The notes under the pieces: model-generated
Seen by the model: the letters and a program-made list of their open reading frames with translations, nothing else
Database searches by the model: none
What the model was told of the DNA's origin: nothing
Made by a program: the position numbers and the translations under genes
In this document: piece by piece, positions 1-11,945 of the stretch
Layout of the letters: each line of letters opens with the position of its first letter
Position numbering within the stretch: the first letter of the stretch is position 1
Assembly: GCF_000002985.6 (NCBI RefSeq)
Contig: NC_003283.11
Span: forward strand, 18,043,501 to 18,107,500
Direction of reading: 5' to 3'
Origin: Caenorhabditis elegans
Lineage: Eukaryota; Nematoda; Chromadorea; Rhabditida; Rhabditidae
Length of the DNA: 64,000 nucleotides

Positions 1-60
1 TTTTAATATTAATACTCATATAATTGATTTTACCAAAAAAAACCCTTAACGGAATAAATA

Positions 61-71
61 CTTTTTACAGC
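61..71 (+). promoter_or_regulatory. Probable trans-splice (or 5' leader) acceptor of ebp-1
   Basis: The sequence CTTTTTACAG ends at base 70, 21 bp before the ebp-1 ATG. A 3' splice site this close to the start codon is typical of a spliced-leader addition site in nematodes. It could also be the end of an intron in an upstream 5' leader lying outside the window. Confidence 0.55.
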
Positions 72-91
72 TACTCCTCAAACCTAAAACA

Positions 92-3000
92 ATGGGCTAT
101 CAAGTAGTTAATGTTTATACAACTGCATCCTCCGCTGATAATCTATCCCGTCATGAAATGCTCATGTGGGTAAATGACTGCCTTCAGGCTCATTTTACGA
201 AAATTGAGCAACTTCATACTGGAGCCGGATATTGCTTGGTAAGGAGAGGGGCATTATACAATGCGCAGAACCACTGCAACTTTTTCCTCACGAGGGACGA
301 GGAAAAGTGGTTTCTAGGCCATGGCCGAGGGGCCGACAAGTTTCAGCGGCCATTTATCTTGCTTTGTTTTCCGCCTGTTTTCTTTCGTTTTTCATCGATT
401 TTTTCGTTTTTTCTTATTAAAGCTGATAAATAAATATTTTTTGCAGATGCTAAAACAATTTCCAAGTAAAAAAATCATGTATTCAGTGGGCAAGCAGCGG
501 TGAAAGTGGTCAATGCAATATGATGGATTACGGGAATACAAAACCTAAACTTTTTCTGAAACATGATACATATGCTGCTTAGATGCTGAAACTACCTGAT
601 TTTCATAACGAGACCGCTGAAAAAGTTTTGAGGTTTTCAAAATTCAACTTTTTGTGCGAAAATCTCGACTTTTTCACCAAAAAAGTTGAATTTTGAAAAC
701 CTCAAAACTTTTTCAGCGGTCTCGTTATGAAAATCAGGTCATTTCAGCATTTAAGCATCATATGTATCATGTTTCAGAAAAAGTTTAGGTTGTGGTATTC
801 CCGTAATCCATCATATTACAATGCCCACTTTCACCGCTGCTTGCCGACTGAATACATAATTTTTTCACTTGGAAATTGTTTTAGCATCTGCAAAAAATAT
901 TTATTTATCAGTTTTAATAAGAAAAAACGGGAAAAAGCTGAGAAAAACGAAAGAAAACAGGCGGAAAACAAAGCAAGATAAATGGCCGCTGAAACTTGTC
1001 GGCCCCTCGTCCATGGCCTAGAAACCACTTTTCCTCGTCCTTCGTGAGGAAAAAGTTGCAGTGAGAACGAAAATCGCGAGAAAAAGTGGAATATTGAAAT
1101 TTTAGTGAAAAAGTAAAATTTTATGAAAATTTTTTTTAAAAAACTTACAATTAGAAAATCTAAATTTCAACATTTATTGATTTCTGCTAGTTTTTTCCCC
1201 GAATTCATGGTAGTTGATTTATCTCATTAACAGCACTTAAAGGAGGACTAACGGTTCGGACGATTTTGAACGTATAGGCCTAAAATGAGCTGATGAACGA
1301 ATTTCGTAATAAAACTGCTCAAAAAAAATTTCAAAAGTTTTTTATGGCGGTTCAAAATTTTGAAAAAATTACACTGGTTTTGGCTAAAATCACGAATTTT
1401 TCCCATTTTTTCGTGTCACATCTGTTCGAAGTTGGATTTTTTGGAATTATCGTCCTTTATTACATGTAGTGGTAGTTTATCTCATTTAATTTCGTCGATT
1501 AAAGTACATTTAAAGTAGAAATTGGTTACCTATCGGCTTTAAATGTACTTTCGACAAATATCGACGAAATTAAATGAGATAAACTACCACTACATGTAAT
1601 AAAGGACGATAATTCCAAAAAATCCAACTTCGAACAGATGTGACACGGAAAGATGGGGAAAAATTCGTGATTTTAGCCAAACTCAGTTTAATTTTTTCAA
1701 AATTTTGAACCACCATAAAAAATTTTTTGAAATTGTTTTGAGCAGTTTCATTACGAAATTCGTTCATTTCAGCTCATTTTAGGCCTATACGTTCAAAATC
1801 GTCCGAACCGTTAGTCCTCCTGTAATAAATAACGTTAACATATAATTTTTCTGTTATAGTTAATTTAATTACTATTATTATTATTATAATAACGCCTAAA
1901 TTGTGCAGAATTCTCCATTTTTTTCATTTTCGGGTACCACCACACGATTCATTTTGAAGCTGCCAGTTGAAGCTGAAAGGGATGAAAACAATACAATTTT
2001 CGTGATTTTAGAATGTGTTTGAAAAAATGAAAAAAATCTATGTTACAAAAAAATTCCAAAAAAATCGAAAGTTCAACGAATTTTAATCGAATTTCGTGAA
2101 AATTGGACCCAAAATTGCAAATTTCTAGGTAAACCTCAAAATTTTGTCATTTTTTACTTCAAAAATCGGAAATAAAATGAATATTTGTGTTGCAGTTCAC
2201 CGATTTCCTATTCCCTGATAGTATTCAATTGAAGAAAGTGAAATGGAATAGTCGTCTTGAATTGGATTGGCTTTCCAACTGGAAACTAGTGCAGACTACG
2301 TGGAAGAATTTGGGTGTCGAGAAAGTGATTCCTGTTGATAAATTGATTAAGGGAAAATTTCAGGTATACACAATACAAACTACAAAGTATCTAGCTTAAC
2401 TTTAAATGTGATCGGATGTGAAATTAATGAATTTCATGATGAAACTGTTTGAAAATGAAAATTTCTAAAAAAAAAATATTATGCCGACTCAAAAAATGGC
2501 CTAAAATTAGTTAAAATTTGAAATTCGACCGACTTGTCAATCGGCTGGAACCTAATTTTTTTGAAATCACCGTGTAATTTTGGGCATAAAAGTTTATTAT
2601 CTTGAGTTTTTAACTCGATTTAGGTACATTTTGTTTCGGAGCTACTTCCGGCCCTTGTGAGGATTATTAGGATCTTTACACTGTGTATTTACTCATAATT
2701 TATTGCGTTAATAAAAGCTATCATTAAAAGTAGAATCAATCAATTATCACGTCTCCCGATAGTCGGAGCGAAGCGAGTGAGTGGAGGAGCGCCATCCAAT
2801 TTAGGCCAATGCAAATCCTCGTGGGTTACTGTCACAGTTGTCGTCACGTGTGTCGTCGCGAGACCACCATTGCTGCTCCTTTAATCGTACACATTTGGCG
2901 GCAGTTTGAATTAGGGTTTTCCTTGTTGCTCGAATAGCTCATTGACTGGTGTAGTTGTACTTGGCATTGCTCAGAAGATTGAATGGGAAGTTGATAGCAG

Positions 3001-6000
3001 TTATAATACGTAACAATTTGAAGTATTATTCTTAATAAATCTTTGTATTTATTACAGTCGTGAACAGTGGAATTTCTTTATTCCCTGTCTTCGCGACACA
3101 TTTAAGGTGGAAGAGGAATGTTCCTAACAAGAAAAGGTTTTTAGTTTACCGTCAGACTTCAAAACGAGACATGTGCCATTTGAAAGTGTTCTATAAGGAT
3201 ATGTCACTGCAAAATTTTAAGCGGCAAAGCTCCGCTCTCAATCTCTCTCTAGCATTGATCTGAAAACGTTTCAGTGCATTTTTTCACTACTTTGGAGGCC
3301 TGTAGAATTGCTCAAAATTTTTTTTTTGCAAACGATCAATGTTTTTCAGAAAGTTTAAAAGTAGGAAAACAATTTGGTAGATTTTTGGAAAATTTTTAAT
3401 TTTTTTCGAAAAAAATCTGAAAATTCTTGATATTTTTCAAAAAAATTTAAAACTTTCAAAAAATCTACCAAATTGTTTTCCTACTTTTAAACTTTCTGAA
3501 AAACATTTAAAGTTTGCAAAAAAAAATTTTGGAGCAATTCTACATGCCTCCAAAGTAGTGAAAAAATGCACTGAAACGTTTTCAGATCAATGCTAGAGAG
3601 ATTGAGAGCGGAGCTTTGCCGCTTAAAAATTTGCAGTGACATATCCTTATAGAACACTTTCAAATGGCACATGTCTCGTTTTGAAGTCTGACGGTAAACT
3701 AAAAACCTTTTCTTGTTAGGAACATTCCTCTTCCACCGTTAATGTACCTAAATTGAGTTGAAAACTCAAGATAATAAACTGGTATGCCCAAAATTACACG
3801 GTGATTTCAAAAAAAAAAAGTTTCCAGCCGCTTGGCAAGTCGGTCAAATTTTAAATTTTAGCTAATTTTAGGCCATTTTTTGAGCCGTCATAACTTTTTT
3901 TTCGTAAAGTTTTCAAAAAGTTTCATTATGAAATTCGGCGTTTTCAGACAATTTTGAGTCTAATAAAGCACCTTTAATCTTCTATCAATTTAAAAAATTC
4001 AATTTTTGCAGGACAACTTTGAATTCTTGCAATGGTTCAAGAAATTGTTCGATGCTAACTATGATGGACATGAGTATGATCCAATGCAAGCACGTAATGG
4101 AGAAGGTCTTCCGACTGAAGGGGGTCCAGCTGCTGGAGCTTCAGCGAAGACTCCGTCGAGAATGCCGGCTAGAAGTGTTCCGCAGTACGGTTTTTTTTGG
4201 AAATCTCGTTATTCAATTTTTCTATATACCAGGGGTGATGAACAGCAAACGATTATTTATTCCGGCAAATTTTCAGAATTGCCGGAATTTAAATTTCCGA
4301 TAAATCGGCGAATTGCCGGTTTGCCGAATGTTTGCCCAATTCGCCGAAAACTTTCAATTCCGGCAAATTTCAGATTTTCCGATTTGCCGGAATTTTTCTA
4401 TTCCGGCAAGTTGCCGATTTTCCGCTTTGCCGGAACTTTCCAATTCCGGCAAATTGCCGATTTTTCGATATGCCGGAAATTTTCAATTCCGGCAAATTGC
4501 CGATTTGCCGGAATGTTTCTATTCCGGCAAGTTGCCGATTTTCGGAAAATTTTCATTTTTGGCGATTTGCTGGAAATTTTCAATTCTGGCAAATTGCCGG
4601 TTTGCCGAATTTGCACGAAATTTTCATTTTCGGCAAATTGTAGGCTTGCCTAATTTTCCGGAAAAATTTAAATTTCGGCAAAAAGCCGATTTGCCGGAAT
4701 ATATGAATTTCGGCGAACTGCTGATTTGACGAAAATTATCAATTTTGGCAATTTGCCGGAAATTTTCATTTTTGGCAAATTTCAGGTTTTCCGATTTGCC
4801 GGACAGTTTCAAATTCGGCAAATTGCGGATCTACCTGAAATACTCCATTCAGGTTTGCCTAATTTGCCGGAAAAAAAATTAAGTTCCGGTTTGCCGTTTT
4901 GCCGGAAATATTCAGTTCCCGCAAGTTGCTGATTTGGTGGAAATTGTCGTCTTCGGCAAATTTCCGGTTTCCCCATTTGCCGGAAATGTTAATTTTTGCC
5001 AAATTGCCGATTTGCCGGAATATATAAATTCCGGCGAATTGCTGATTTGATGGGAATTATCAATTTTGGCAATTTGCCGGAAATGTTCATTTTTGGAAAA
5101 TTGCCCATTTACCGGAAATTTTCATTTTTGGAAAATTTCAGGTTTGCCCAATTGCGGGAAATTATCGATTCCGGCAAATTGCATGTTTGCCCAATTTGCC
5201 GAAAACTTTCAATTCCGGCAAATTGCCGATTTTTCGATTCCGGCACATTTCAGATTTTCCAATATGCCGGATATTTGCAATTCCGGCAATATGCCGATTT
5301 TCCGCTTTGCCGGAACTTTCCAATACCGGCAAATTGCCGATTTTCCGATATGCCGGAAATTTTCAATTCCGGCAAATTGCCGATTTGCCGGAATTTTTCT
5401 ATTCCGGCAAGTTGCCGATTTTCGGAAAATTTTCATTTTTGGCGATTTGCCGGAAATTTTCAATTCCGGCCAGTTGCCGATTTGCCAGAAATTATAAATT
5501 CCGGCCAGTTGCCGATTTGCCAGAAATTATGAATTCCGGCAAATTTCCATTTTGCCGGAAATTTTCAATTCCGGCAAATGCAGGTTTGCCTAATTTGCCG
5601 GAAATTTTCAATTCCGGCCAGTTGCCGATTTGCCAGAAATTATGAATTCCGGCAAATTTCCATTTTGCCGGAAATTTTCTATTCCGGCAAATTTCCATTT
5701 TGCCGGAAATTTTCAATTCCGGCAAATGCAGGTTTGCCTAATTTGCCGGAAAATGTTCCATTCCGGCAATCTGCCGATTTTTGGCGATTTGCCGGAAATT
5801 TTCTGCAAATCGCATGATGATTGCCTAATTTGCCGGAATAATTCAATTCCGGCAAAATGCCAAATGCTTGCCACCCACCTCTCTGTTTCATACTAGTTTA
5901 TTTCGAAAAAAAAATTTTTTTCTGAAATAAAAAAAAATACACTAAATTTTTTGAAAATTGAAATTTTTAATTAAAAAAAACTTTTTTTTTTTCAGAAAAC

Positions 6001-8823
6001 CAGTGACCACAATGAGAACTCCAGCCGCCACCCCGGCTGCTCCACCAACCCGTCCAACTCCATCCCGTTCTTCAGCTGCTCCGAGAGCAACAGCTCCAAC
6101 TCCAACAGCAGCACCTCCAAAAACTTGTGCACCGCCCGTTCGTTCTGCATCAACCGTAGCAGCGGCTGCTGCTGCTGCACCACCGGGAGTCGATATGGCG
6201 ACATTTAATAAATTAAAAGAAGAACTGGAAGAAGTTACACGTCAGCTGACAGAATCTGACAATGTTATTGCAAGTCTGGAAAAAGAAAGAGACTTTTATT
6301 TTAGTAAACTTCGAACGATTGAAGTTATTTGTCAGGATAATGAATCGATTGGAAATGTTGAAGTTAATCGAGTTTTGGAGGTAAAAATTGATGAAAATTG
6401 GGAAAAACTACCGAAAGTAGCCTGAAATTTGGATCAGGGATGTGCGGCAAATTTGCCGAATTTGCCGAATTTGCCGAATTTGCCGAGCTCGGCAAATTTC
6501 AAAAAAGTAGATTTGCCGAATTTGCCGCACACGTCAAAAATTTTACAGTACAATTTTGACTAAAACTATTGATTTTTTAGCCAAAAATTTAGTAAAATGA
6601 CACAAAATTGACTTAGTTTTATGCTTAAACAGACATACTACGCGGAACTTATTCAGAAACCAGATGTGTGTTAAGAATTCAGTAGATTTGGTGCTCCAAA
6701 AAACATAAAAAATATCAAATTTTTTCGAGTTTTGCACGGCAAATTTGCCGAATTTGCCGTTTGCCGAGCTCGGCAAATTTTGAGATTTGCCGCACACCCC
6801 TGATTTGGATTTAGAATGTTTAGAAAAGAGCAATTTTAGAGATAAAATTCAAGAAATTTAAAAAATTCCGAAATTTTTGATAATTGCTAATTTCCAACTA
6901 TATCAAAGTCAAAAAAGTGAGACTTTTTTGAAAATTTTGATTTTTTTTAATTTAGAAAATTCTCGAAAATTTGAAAAAAAATTCAAATTATTCGGAAAAT
7001 TGCGTATATTTGTGTGAAAAATAAAAAAAAATAATTTAAAAATTCCGAAAATTTGAAGAAAGTATGTTTAAAACATTTTTTTAATTGAAAAATTCCGGAA
7101 ATTTCAAAAAAAAAATTTTGTTTGAAAACATATGAAAAACTATTTAAAGTATCAATTTTTAGATAAAATTCAAGAAATTTCAAAAATTCCGAAAATTCCA
7201 AAATTTTTGATAATTGCTCATTTCCAACAATATCAAAAATGAAAAAAAGTGAAAATTTTGTTGAAAATTTAAATTTTTTTTTTTAATTTAGAAAATTCTC
7301 GGAAAATTGCGTATATTTGTGTGAAAAATTCCTAAAGTGAGATTTTTCGGAAATTTTCATTTTTGGCGATTTGCCTAATATGCCGGAAATTATCAATTCC
7401 GGCAAATTGCCGTTTTTCCGATTTGCCGGAAAAATTTGAAACATTTGGGAAAAAAATTGTTTTTGAAATTTTTAAAAATAATTATCTATGTAAATTAAAA
7501 AAAATATATATATATGTATATAACTTTTTTATTTAAAAATTCCGAAAATTCGAAAAAAAAACATATGTTTGGAAATTTCAACTTTTTTATTTACAAAAAA
7601 ATTTAAACTTCAAAAAAAATCTGCTTTGAAAATTTATGAAAAAATATTTAAAGTAGCATATATATTTGCAAAACATTGAAAATTTGGCTGAAAAAACTGA
7701 AAATTTAATCAATTTTGAAAATAAAAAAATGTAAATTTTGAAAATAAAAAAAACTTTCAAAATTTTTGATAATTGCTAATTTCCAACTATATCAAAAGTA
7801 AAAAAGTGAGACTTTTTTTGAAAATTTAAATTTTTTAAATTTAGAAAATTCTCGGAAATTTGAAAAAAAAGAACAATTATTCGTAAAATTGCAAATATTT
7901 GTGTGGAAAATGTGTGGAAATTAAAAAAAAATTTCATCTAAAAATTCCCAAAATTTGAAGAAAGTATGTTTGAAACATTTCATTAATTTTTTTTATAATT
8001 AAATTCCGGAAATTTCAAAAAAAAAAATTTTGTTTGAAAACATATGAAAAACTATTTAAAGTATCATCAATTTTTAGATAAAATTCAAGAAATTTCAAAA
8101 ATTCCAAAATTTTTGATAATTGCTAATTTCCAACTATATCAAAGTCAAAAAAGTGAAAATTTTGTTGAAAATTTTGAATTTTTTTTAAATTCAGAAACTT
8201 TATAAGAAAAACAACCAAAGGTAACTTTTTAGTATATTTTTTCATTGGAAATTTTGAAGAAAATTTTTTAAAAATAAAACTTCTCGAAAATTTGAAAAAA
8301 AAATAAAATTCGAAAGTTACGTATATTTGTGTGAAAAAAACGTTTTTTATTTCAATTTAAAAAATTCCTAAAATTTTGAAAAAATATCAACCGAAAAAAA
8401 ACATTTTTTTTAAATGAAAATTCTCGGAAAGTAGCGAAAAATTCCGAAAGTGATGCATATTCACAAAAAAAATTATTTTTTATTTAATAAAAAAACGTAA
8501 TTTTGAAACATTTTTTTGTTTAAAAATGTTTTTTTTTATTTACAAAAAAAATTAAAATTCCGGAAAAGTCTGAAATTGAATATTAAAAAAAAAAAGAAAA
8601 CAGCAATTTATCCCTTAATTTTGAAAAATATTCAATTTCGACATTTTACTTTTTTTAAAATTAGATTTAAAATTTCTGAAAATTTGCAGAAAAAACTGAA
8701 AAAATAACTACCCCGAAAAAAAAGTTCTTAAAAACATATTTCCAGGTTCTCTACGAGACGGAAGAAGGATTCGCACCACCAGAAGACGAGGCAAATGGCG
8801 GAGCAGAAGCCGAAGAATTCTAA
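92..8823 (+). CDS. ebp-1: EB1-family microtubule plus-end tracking protein, complete
   Basis: Five coding exons: 92-238, 2196-2363, 4012-4184, 5996-6380, 8746-8823, giving 316 residues. All junctions are GT..AG and in phase. Residues 1-130 form the EB1 calponin-homology domain that binds the microtubule lattice (exon 1 carries [16 protein letters not shown], exon 2 ends [10 protein letters not shown], exon 3 begins [19 protein letters not shown]). A proline/alanine/threonine-rich linker follows (about 140-225), then the EB-homology coiled coil (about 230-285) with the diagnostic EKERDFYF (FYF at 263-265), which dimerises and recruits SxIP partners. The chain ends AEEF, the acidic aromatic tail read by CAP-Gly proteins. 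Length is close to human EB1 (268) plus a longer linker. The ATG at 92 lies 21 bp after an AG acceptor. Exons 3 (3' part) to 5 lie inside the 8.4-kb tandem duplication. The symbol rests on recognising the adjacent truncated paralogue and par-4. Confidence 0.95.
272..1063. mobile_element. Foldback element (non-autonomous, 792 bp) in ebp-1 intron 1
   Basis: The two arms are near-perfect inverted copies of each other, beginning CACTGCAACTTTTTCC and ending with its complement, with the turn near 680. It is flanked by a perfect 5-bp repeat AGAAC (267-271 and 1064-1068), which I take as the target-site duplication. A second copy sits at 49642-50429. Open frames inside it (polar/phenylalanine-rich) are chance frames of the hairpin. 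No transposase is present. Confidence 0.85.
1241..1821. repeat. Foldback repeat, 581 bp, ebp-1 intron 1
   Basis: Starts AGGAGGACTAACGG and ends with the exact complement CCGTTAGTCCTCCT. The arms run to a short central segment near 1500-1560 that is itself palindromic. The flanks TTAA and GTAA do not give a clear target-site duplication. Probably another non-autonomous inverted-repeat transposon. Confidence 0.75.
2428..3940. repeat. Foldback repeat filling ebp-1 intron 2, split by a solo LTR
   Basis: The left arm (about 2428-2631 continuing at 3104-3415) is complementary to the right arm (about 3440-3940). For example GGAAGAGGAATGTTCC near 3109-3124 pairs with its complement near 3718-3735. 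The left arm is interrupted by the LTR at 2632-3098. Removing that insert and one copy of its target-site duplication restores a continuous arm, which dates the foldback as older than the LTR insertion. Confidence 0.8.
2632..3098 (+). mobile_element. Solo LTR of a retrotransposon (467 bp)
   Basis: Begins TGTTTCGG and ends GCGACA, the TG..CA ends of an LTR, and is bounded by a perfect 5-bp repeat CATTT (2627-2631 and 3099-3103). The opposite arm of the host foldback shows the uninterrupted site with one CATTT. Base composition is richer in G and C than the surroundings, and A/T-rich TATA-like and AATAAA-like motifs occur inside. No internal retroviral genes remain, so the element was reduced by LTR-LTR recombination. 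The family (BEL or Gypsy type) cannot be told from the LTR alone; orientation is arbitrary. Confidence 0.8.
4255..5870. repeat. GCCGG-rich satellite in ebp-1 intron 3
   Basis: Degenerate tandem units of roughly 30-35 bp built on TTCCGGCAAATTGCCGA and TTTGCCGGAAATTTTCAA. The core CCGGCAAATTGCCGG is nearly self-complementary, so both strands look alike. Because the units contain few stop triplets, several frames on both strands stay open for 60-215 codons, giving repetitive [13 protein letters not shown] and [14 protein letters not shown] strings. These are not genes. Confidence 0.9.
6381..8745 (+). other. ebp-1 intron 4: A/T-cluster-rich intron with small GCCGAA islands
   Basis: A 2.4-kb intron with no gene. 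It alternates AAAA and TTTT runs at short, roughly helical intervals and repeats motifs such as GATAATTGCTAATTTCCAAC (four spaced variants). Two short GCCGAATTT tracts (6432-6530 and 6738-6800) and one fragment of the satellite (7366-7430) are embedded. The same intron recurs at 14766-17130 in the duplicate. Confidence 0.6.
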
Positions 8824-9205
8824 ACTATTTAATATTTTCTCTATTGTTTAATTCCAGCTTTCAAGCCAAGCTTCTACCCAAACACTTCAATTTTACTCCC
8901 AAAAAAATATGCGATTTTACAATGTTATATTTCACCGAAAACCCCCTCTGCTTATAATTATAGTTAACTTATTAATTTTCATGAACTTATTCAATAACTG
9001 CACCAAATTGGCCGCCGCTTCTTCTTTTCCACTTGAAATTTTCAGTTTTTCTTTTTTCATTCTTCCATCCCAACACCTATGACATTGTCAGTATTTTAAT
9101 TGATTGGCTTTCAATTTTTTTTCGATTTTAAAAATCATTTCCTTTTTTTCACCGAACATTTAACGCTTTTTTCTAATTGTTACGTCGTGCTTTTCTTTGT
9201 GCTAA

Positions 9206-9211
9206 AATAAA
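9206..9211 (+). terminator. Poly(A) signal of ebp-1
   Basis: AATAAA 383 bp after the ebp-1 stop codon and before the convergent gamma-SNAP fragment. The region between the stop and this signal is free of the palindromic repeats that begin immediately after it, consistent with a 3' UTR. Confidence 0.6.
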
Positions 9212-10149
9212 TTATGATATTTAAAAAAGAATTTTGCTTCCTTCAAACAAAAATTTCAAAAAATGATGGGTCTGCTAAATACATTTTGTAGTTTGTAGTC
9301 TGGCATACCCACTTAGTAAAATCATCAGTTTTTGCTGTAATTTTGAACAGTTTTCCCTTAAATTTTGCATTTTCTCGGGATTTGAATGTGACAATTCATG
9401 AAAATTTACTCAAAAAATCGATTTTTCGCATAGAAAATATTGGAATTTTGGGATTTAAATTTGTAGTCGTTGATCATATTTTCAAAATGCTCCAAACAGA
9501 CAAATTTTAAGTTTAGAGCAAAAATTGATTGACAAAACGATGAAAATATGCCCAACGACTCCAAATTCCAATTTTTAAAGTCTTTATCTACACTCATTTT
9601 TTCTATTTTCTTTTCTGAGCACACCATAACTGGTTAGATGCTTGGGTCTGCTAAATATTTTTGTGTAGTTTGTAGTCTGGCAAACCCACTCGGTGAAAAT
9701 GGCCAATTTTGCTGTAATTTTAAGAGGTTATCCTGATTTTTGGCGGGAAAAATCTCAAAATGTGCATTTTCTCGGAGCATGTAATTGAAAATTTACTCAA
9801 AAAAATCGATTTTTCGCTTAGAAAATATTTGAATTCGGCAAAATTATGCATAAAATCACAATTTAACCCGTCTGAAAACCCGAAAATCCACATTTTTCAT
9901 CGATTTTCTGTTAAAAATCTGCTTATTTTCACCTGAAAACACAAAATTTAGTCGAAAAAATGATGGGTCGGCTAAATAATTTTGTGTAGTTTGTAGTCTA
10001 GCAGACCGGAAACGATTATTTTTCGATTTTTCTTTTTTTTTTAACCCAAAAGTTTGGGTCTGCTAAACATTGTTGTGTAGTTTGTAGTGTGGCAGGCCCA
10101 ATTGCTTCAACATTGGACTGTGTCACTGGAATTTGAGATTTAGAAATAA

Positions 10150-10155
10150 TTTATT
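10150..10155 (-). terminator. Poly(A) signal of the gamma-SNAP fragment
   Basis: TTTATT on the plus strand (AATAAA on the minus strand), 123 bp past the stop codon of the truncated copy. Duplicate of the signal at 18535-18540. Confidence 0.5.
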
Positions 10156-10277
10156 GCGCGTAGTAAAACTAATCAAGTGAACATTTTGAACGGGTGAAAA
10201 AGCGAATAAATAAAAAATAAATAAATATTTAAAAAATGCGTGGGCGGTGGAATGTACAAATTATCGATTGATGATTC

Positions 10278-11945
10278 TCAACATAATCCTTCATCATCGT
10301 CATCTTCTTGTCCGTCACCGAGTCCCGCATTTCCAGACGGTGCTTTTAGAATTTTCATCACTCGGAGATACTGAAAAATTGAACGGTTTTTAGGATGATA
10401 ATTCGATAAAATGAGCCAAACCTCATTGTCCATAGACCGTAGGGCTCCACATTTCAGTACATTCTGGAAACTTTCATCATCGCCAGCCTCATAGAATCCG
10501 ATAAGATTCTCACATACACGTCCATCTTCTGATGTTTGAAAATCCGGAGATTGACTGCAAAAAATTGAATTTTCGATGGAATTGTTTAAATTTTGATTAG
10601 AAAAAAAAAATCGATTTTTCAAAAACTTACATTTTTTTTAGAGCTACGAAATTGTTTTTTTTGTTCTGATTTTTTCGAAAAAAAAATGGTCTGCTAAACT
10701 ACAATCTACAAACCATTTAGGTCTGCTAATTATTTTCTGTAGTTTGTAGTCTGGCAGACCCACAAATGGGTCTGCCAGAGTACAAAAACTGCAAAAATAC
10801 AGTTTTTAGAATTTTCCGTTTTTCTAACAAAAGTGCAAATTTACGAAAAATCAGCATTTTTGCAATAAAAAACTGGACAATTCGGCAAAAACCGGTTTAA
10901 AAAAAATATTTCCGTGTAGTTTGTAGTTTGGGTCTGCCAGACTACAAACTACAGAAAATAATTAGCAGACCTAAATGGTTTGTAGTTTGTTGTCTGGCAG
11001 ACCCAAACTACAAACTACACGGAAATATTTTTTTTAAACCGGTTTTTGCCGAATTGTCCAGTTTTTTATTGCAAAAATGCTGATTTTTCGTAAATTTGCA
11101 CTTTTGTTAGAAAAACGGAAAATTCCAAAGACCCATTTGTGGGTCTGCCAGACTACAAACTACAAACCACTTGGGTCTGCTGATTATATTTTGTAGTTTG
11201 TAGTCTGGCAGACCCAAATCAGTTTGGGTCTGCCAGACTACAAACTACACAACAGCTTCGAAAAATCGAGTTTCGTCGTATTTTTCGACTTCTTCCGCAT
11301 AAATTTCAATTTTTAATAAAATTTTTCGCGTGTCTTCGTACCAAATAACCCATCCATAATCTTTGAGAGCCGCCACTGAATCTTCCAGAGCCAAATTCAC
11401 TATAACAAGACCGATTCCGAGTTGGCCAATACGTGGATATTCCTGAAAATCGGAAAAATTTAAAAAAAATCTTTGTCAAAATTTAGAAAATTCAAAATTC
11501 TTGTAGTTTGTAGTCTAGCAGACCAATTTTTTAAATAAAGTTGAAAAATTCAAATTTTCGTAAAAATACACGGAAAAATCAGAAATTGATTGTTTTTTTT
11601 GTAGTTTGTAGTCTAAAAAATAGCACGTCCCACTATAAACTACAAAAGTTCAATTTTTAAAAAAGTGAAAAACAAAAAAAAATCAAAAATTTGCAATTTT
11701 TCAGAACATCCAAAAAAATTAAAAAATTTTGTTTTTTTTTTCGTTTTTTCTATAGAATTTTCGTGTAGTTTGTAGTCTATCAGTACCCGAATTTCGGCGA
11801 ATTTCTCAATTTCCTCCCGAATCGATCCGAGTGCTCCTTTATAATCAGTCAATTGTAGTGATAATTTTGTGATTTGTTTCAAGAAATTGCTCGCCATTTT
11901 TGCACGATCCGATTGTTGGACCAAAGCCAATCCACGTTGGTAAAT
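10278..11945 (-). pseudogene. Truncated gamma-SNAP copy (last four exons only)
   Basis: Exons 11787-11945, 11342-11442, 10422-10554 and 10278-10370 reproduce the last four exons of the complete gamma-SNAP gene at 18663-22805. They encode its C-terminal 163 residues or so, from IYQRGLALVQ to the terminal DDDDEGLC. The first three exons are missing because the duplication breakpoint at 12440 falls in the following intron. Upstream on this strand lies antisense ebp-3 instead. With no start codon exon or native promoter it is most likely a non-functional relic, although its frame is still intact, as expected for a recent event. Confidence 0.85.
10809..11125. repeat. Intronic palindrome in gamma-SNAP fragment
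   Basis: Arms of about 130 bp (GAATTTTCCG.. and ..CGGAAAATTC) read as exact complements around a centre made of the 40-bp palindromic repeat family. The same hairpin recurs at 19194-19510 in copy 2. Confidence 0.75.

Noticed and set aside
232..1028. Phe-rich frames near 321-503 and 831-1028, also at 49458-50394
   Set aside because: They lie in the arms of the foldback element and appear wherever it does.
5878..5890. CTGTTTCA motif resembling the upstream motif of worm piRNA genes
   Set aside because: A single 8-mer (plus its duplicate near 14266) without a cluster is expected by chance; no supporting neighbours were seen.
4006..5896. Overlapping long open frames on both strands (up to 215 codons) in the satellite region, and their duplicates at 12436-14281
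   Set aside because: They are products of a tandem repeat with few stop triplets. Peptides are repetitive, several frames are open at once, and the true ebp splice sites bracket the region.
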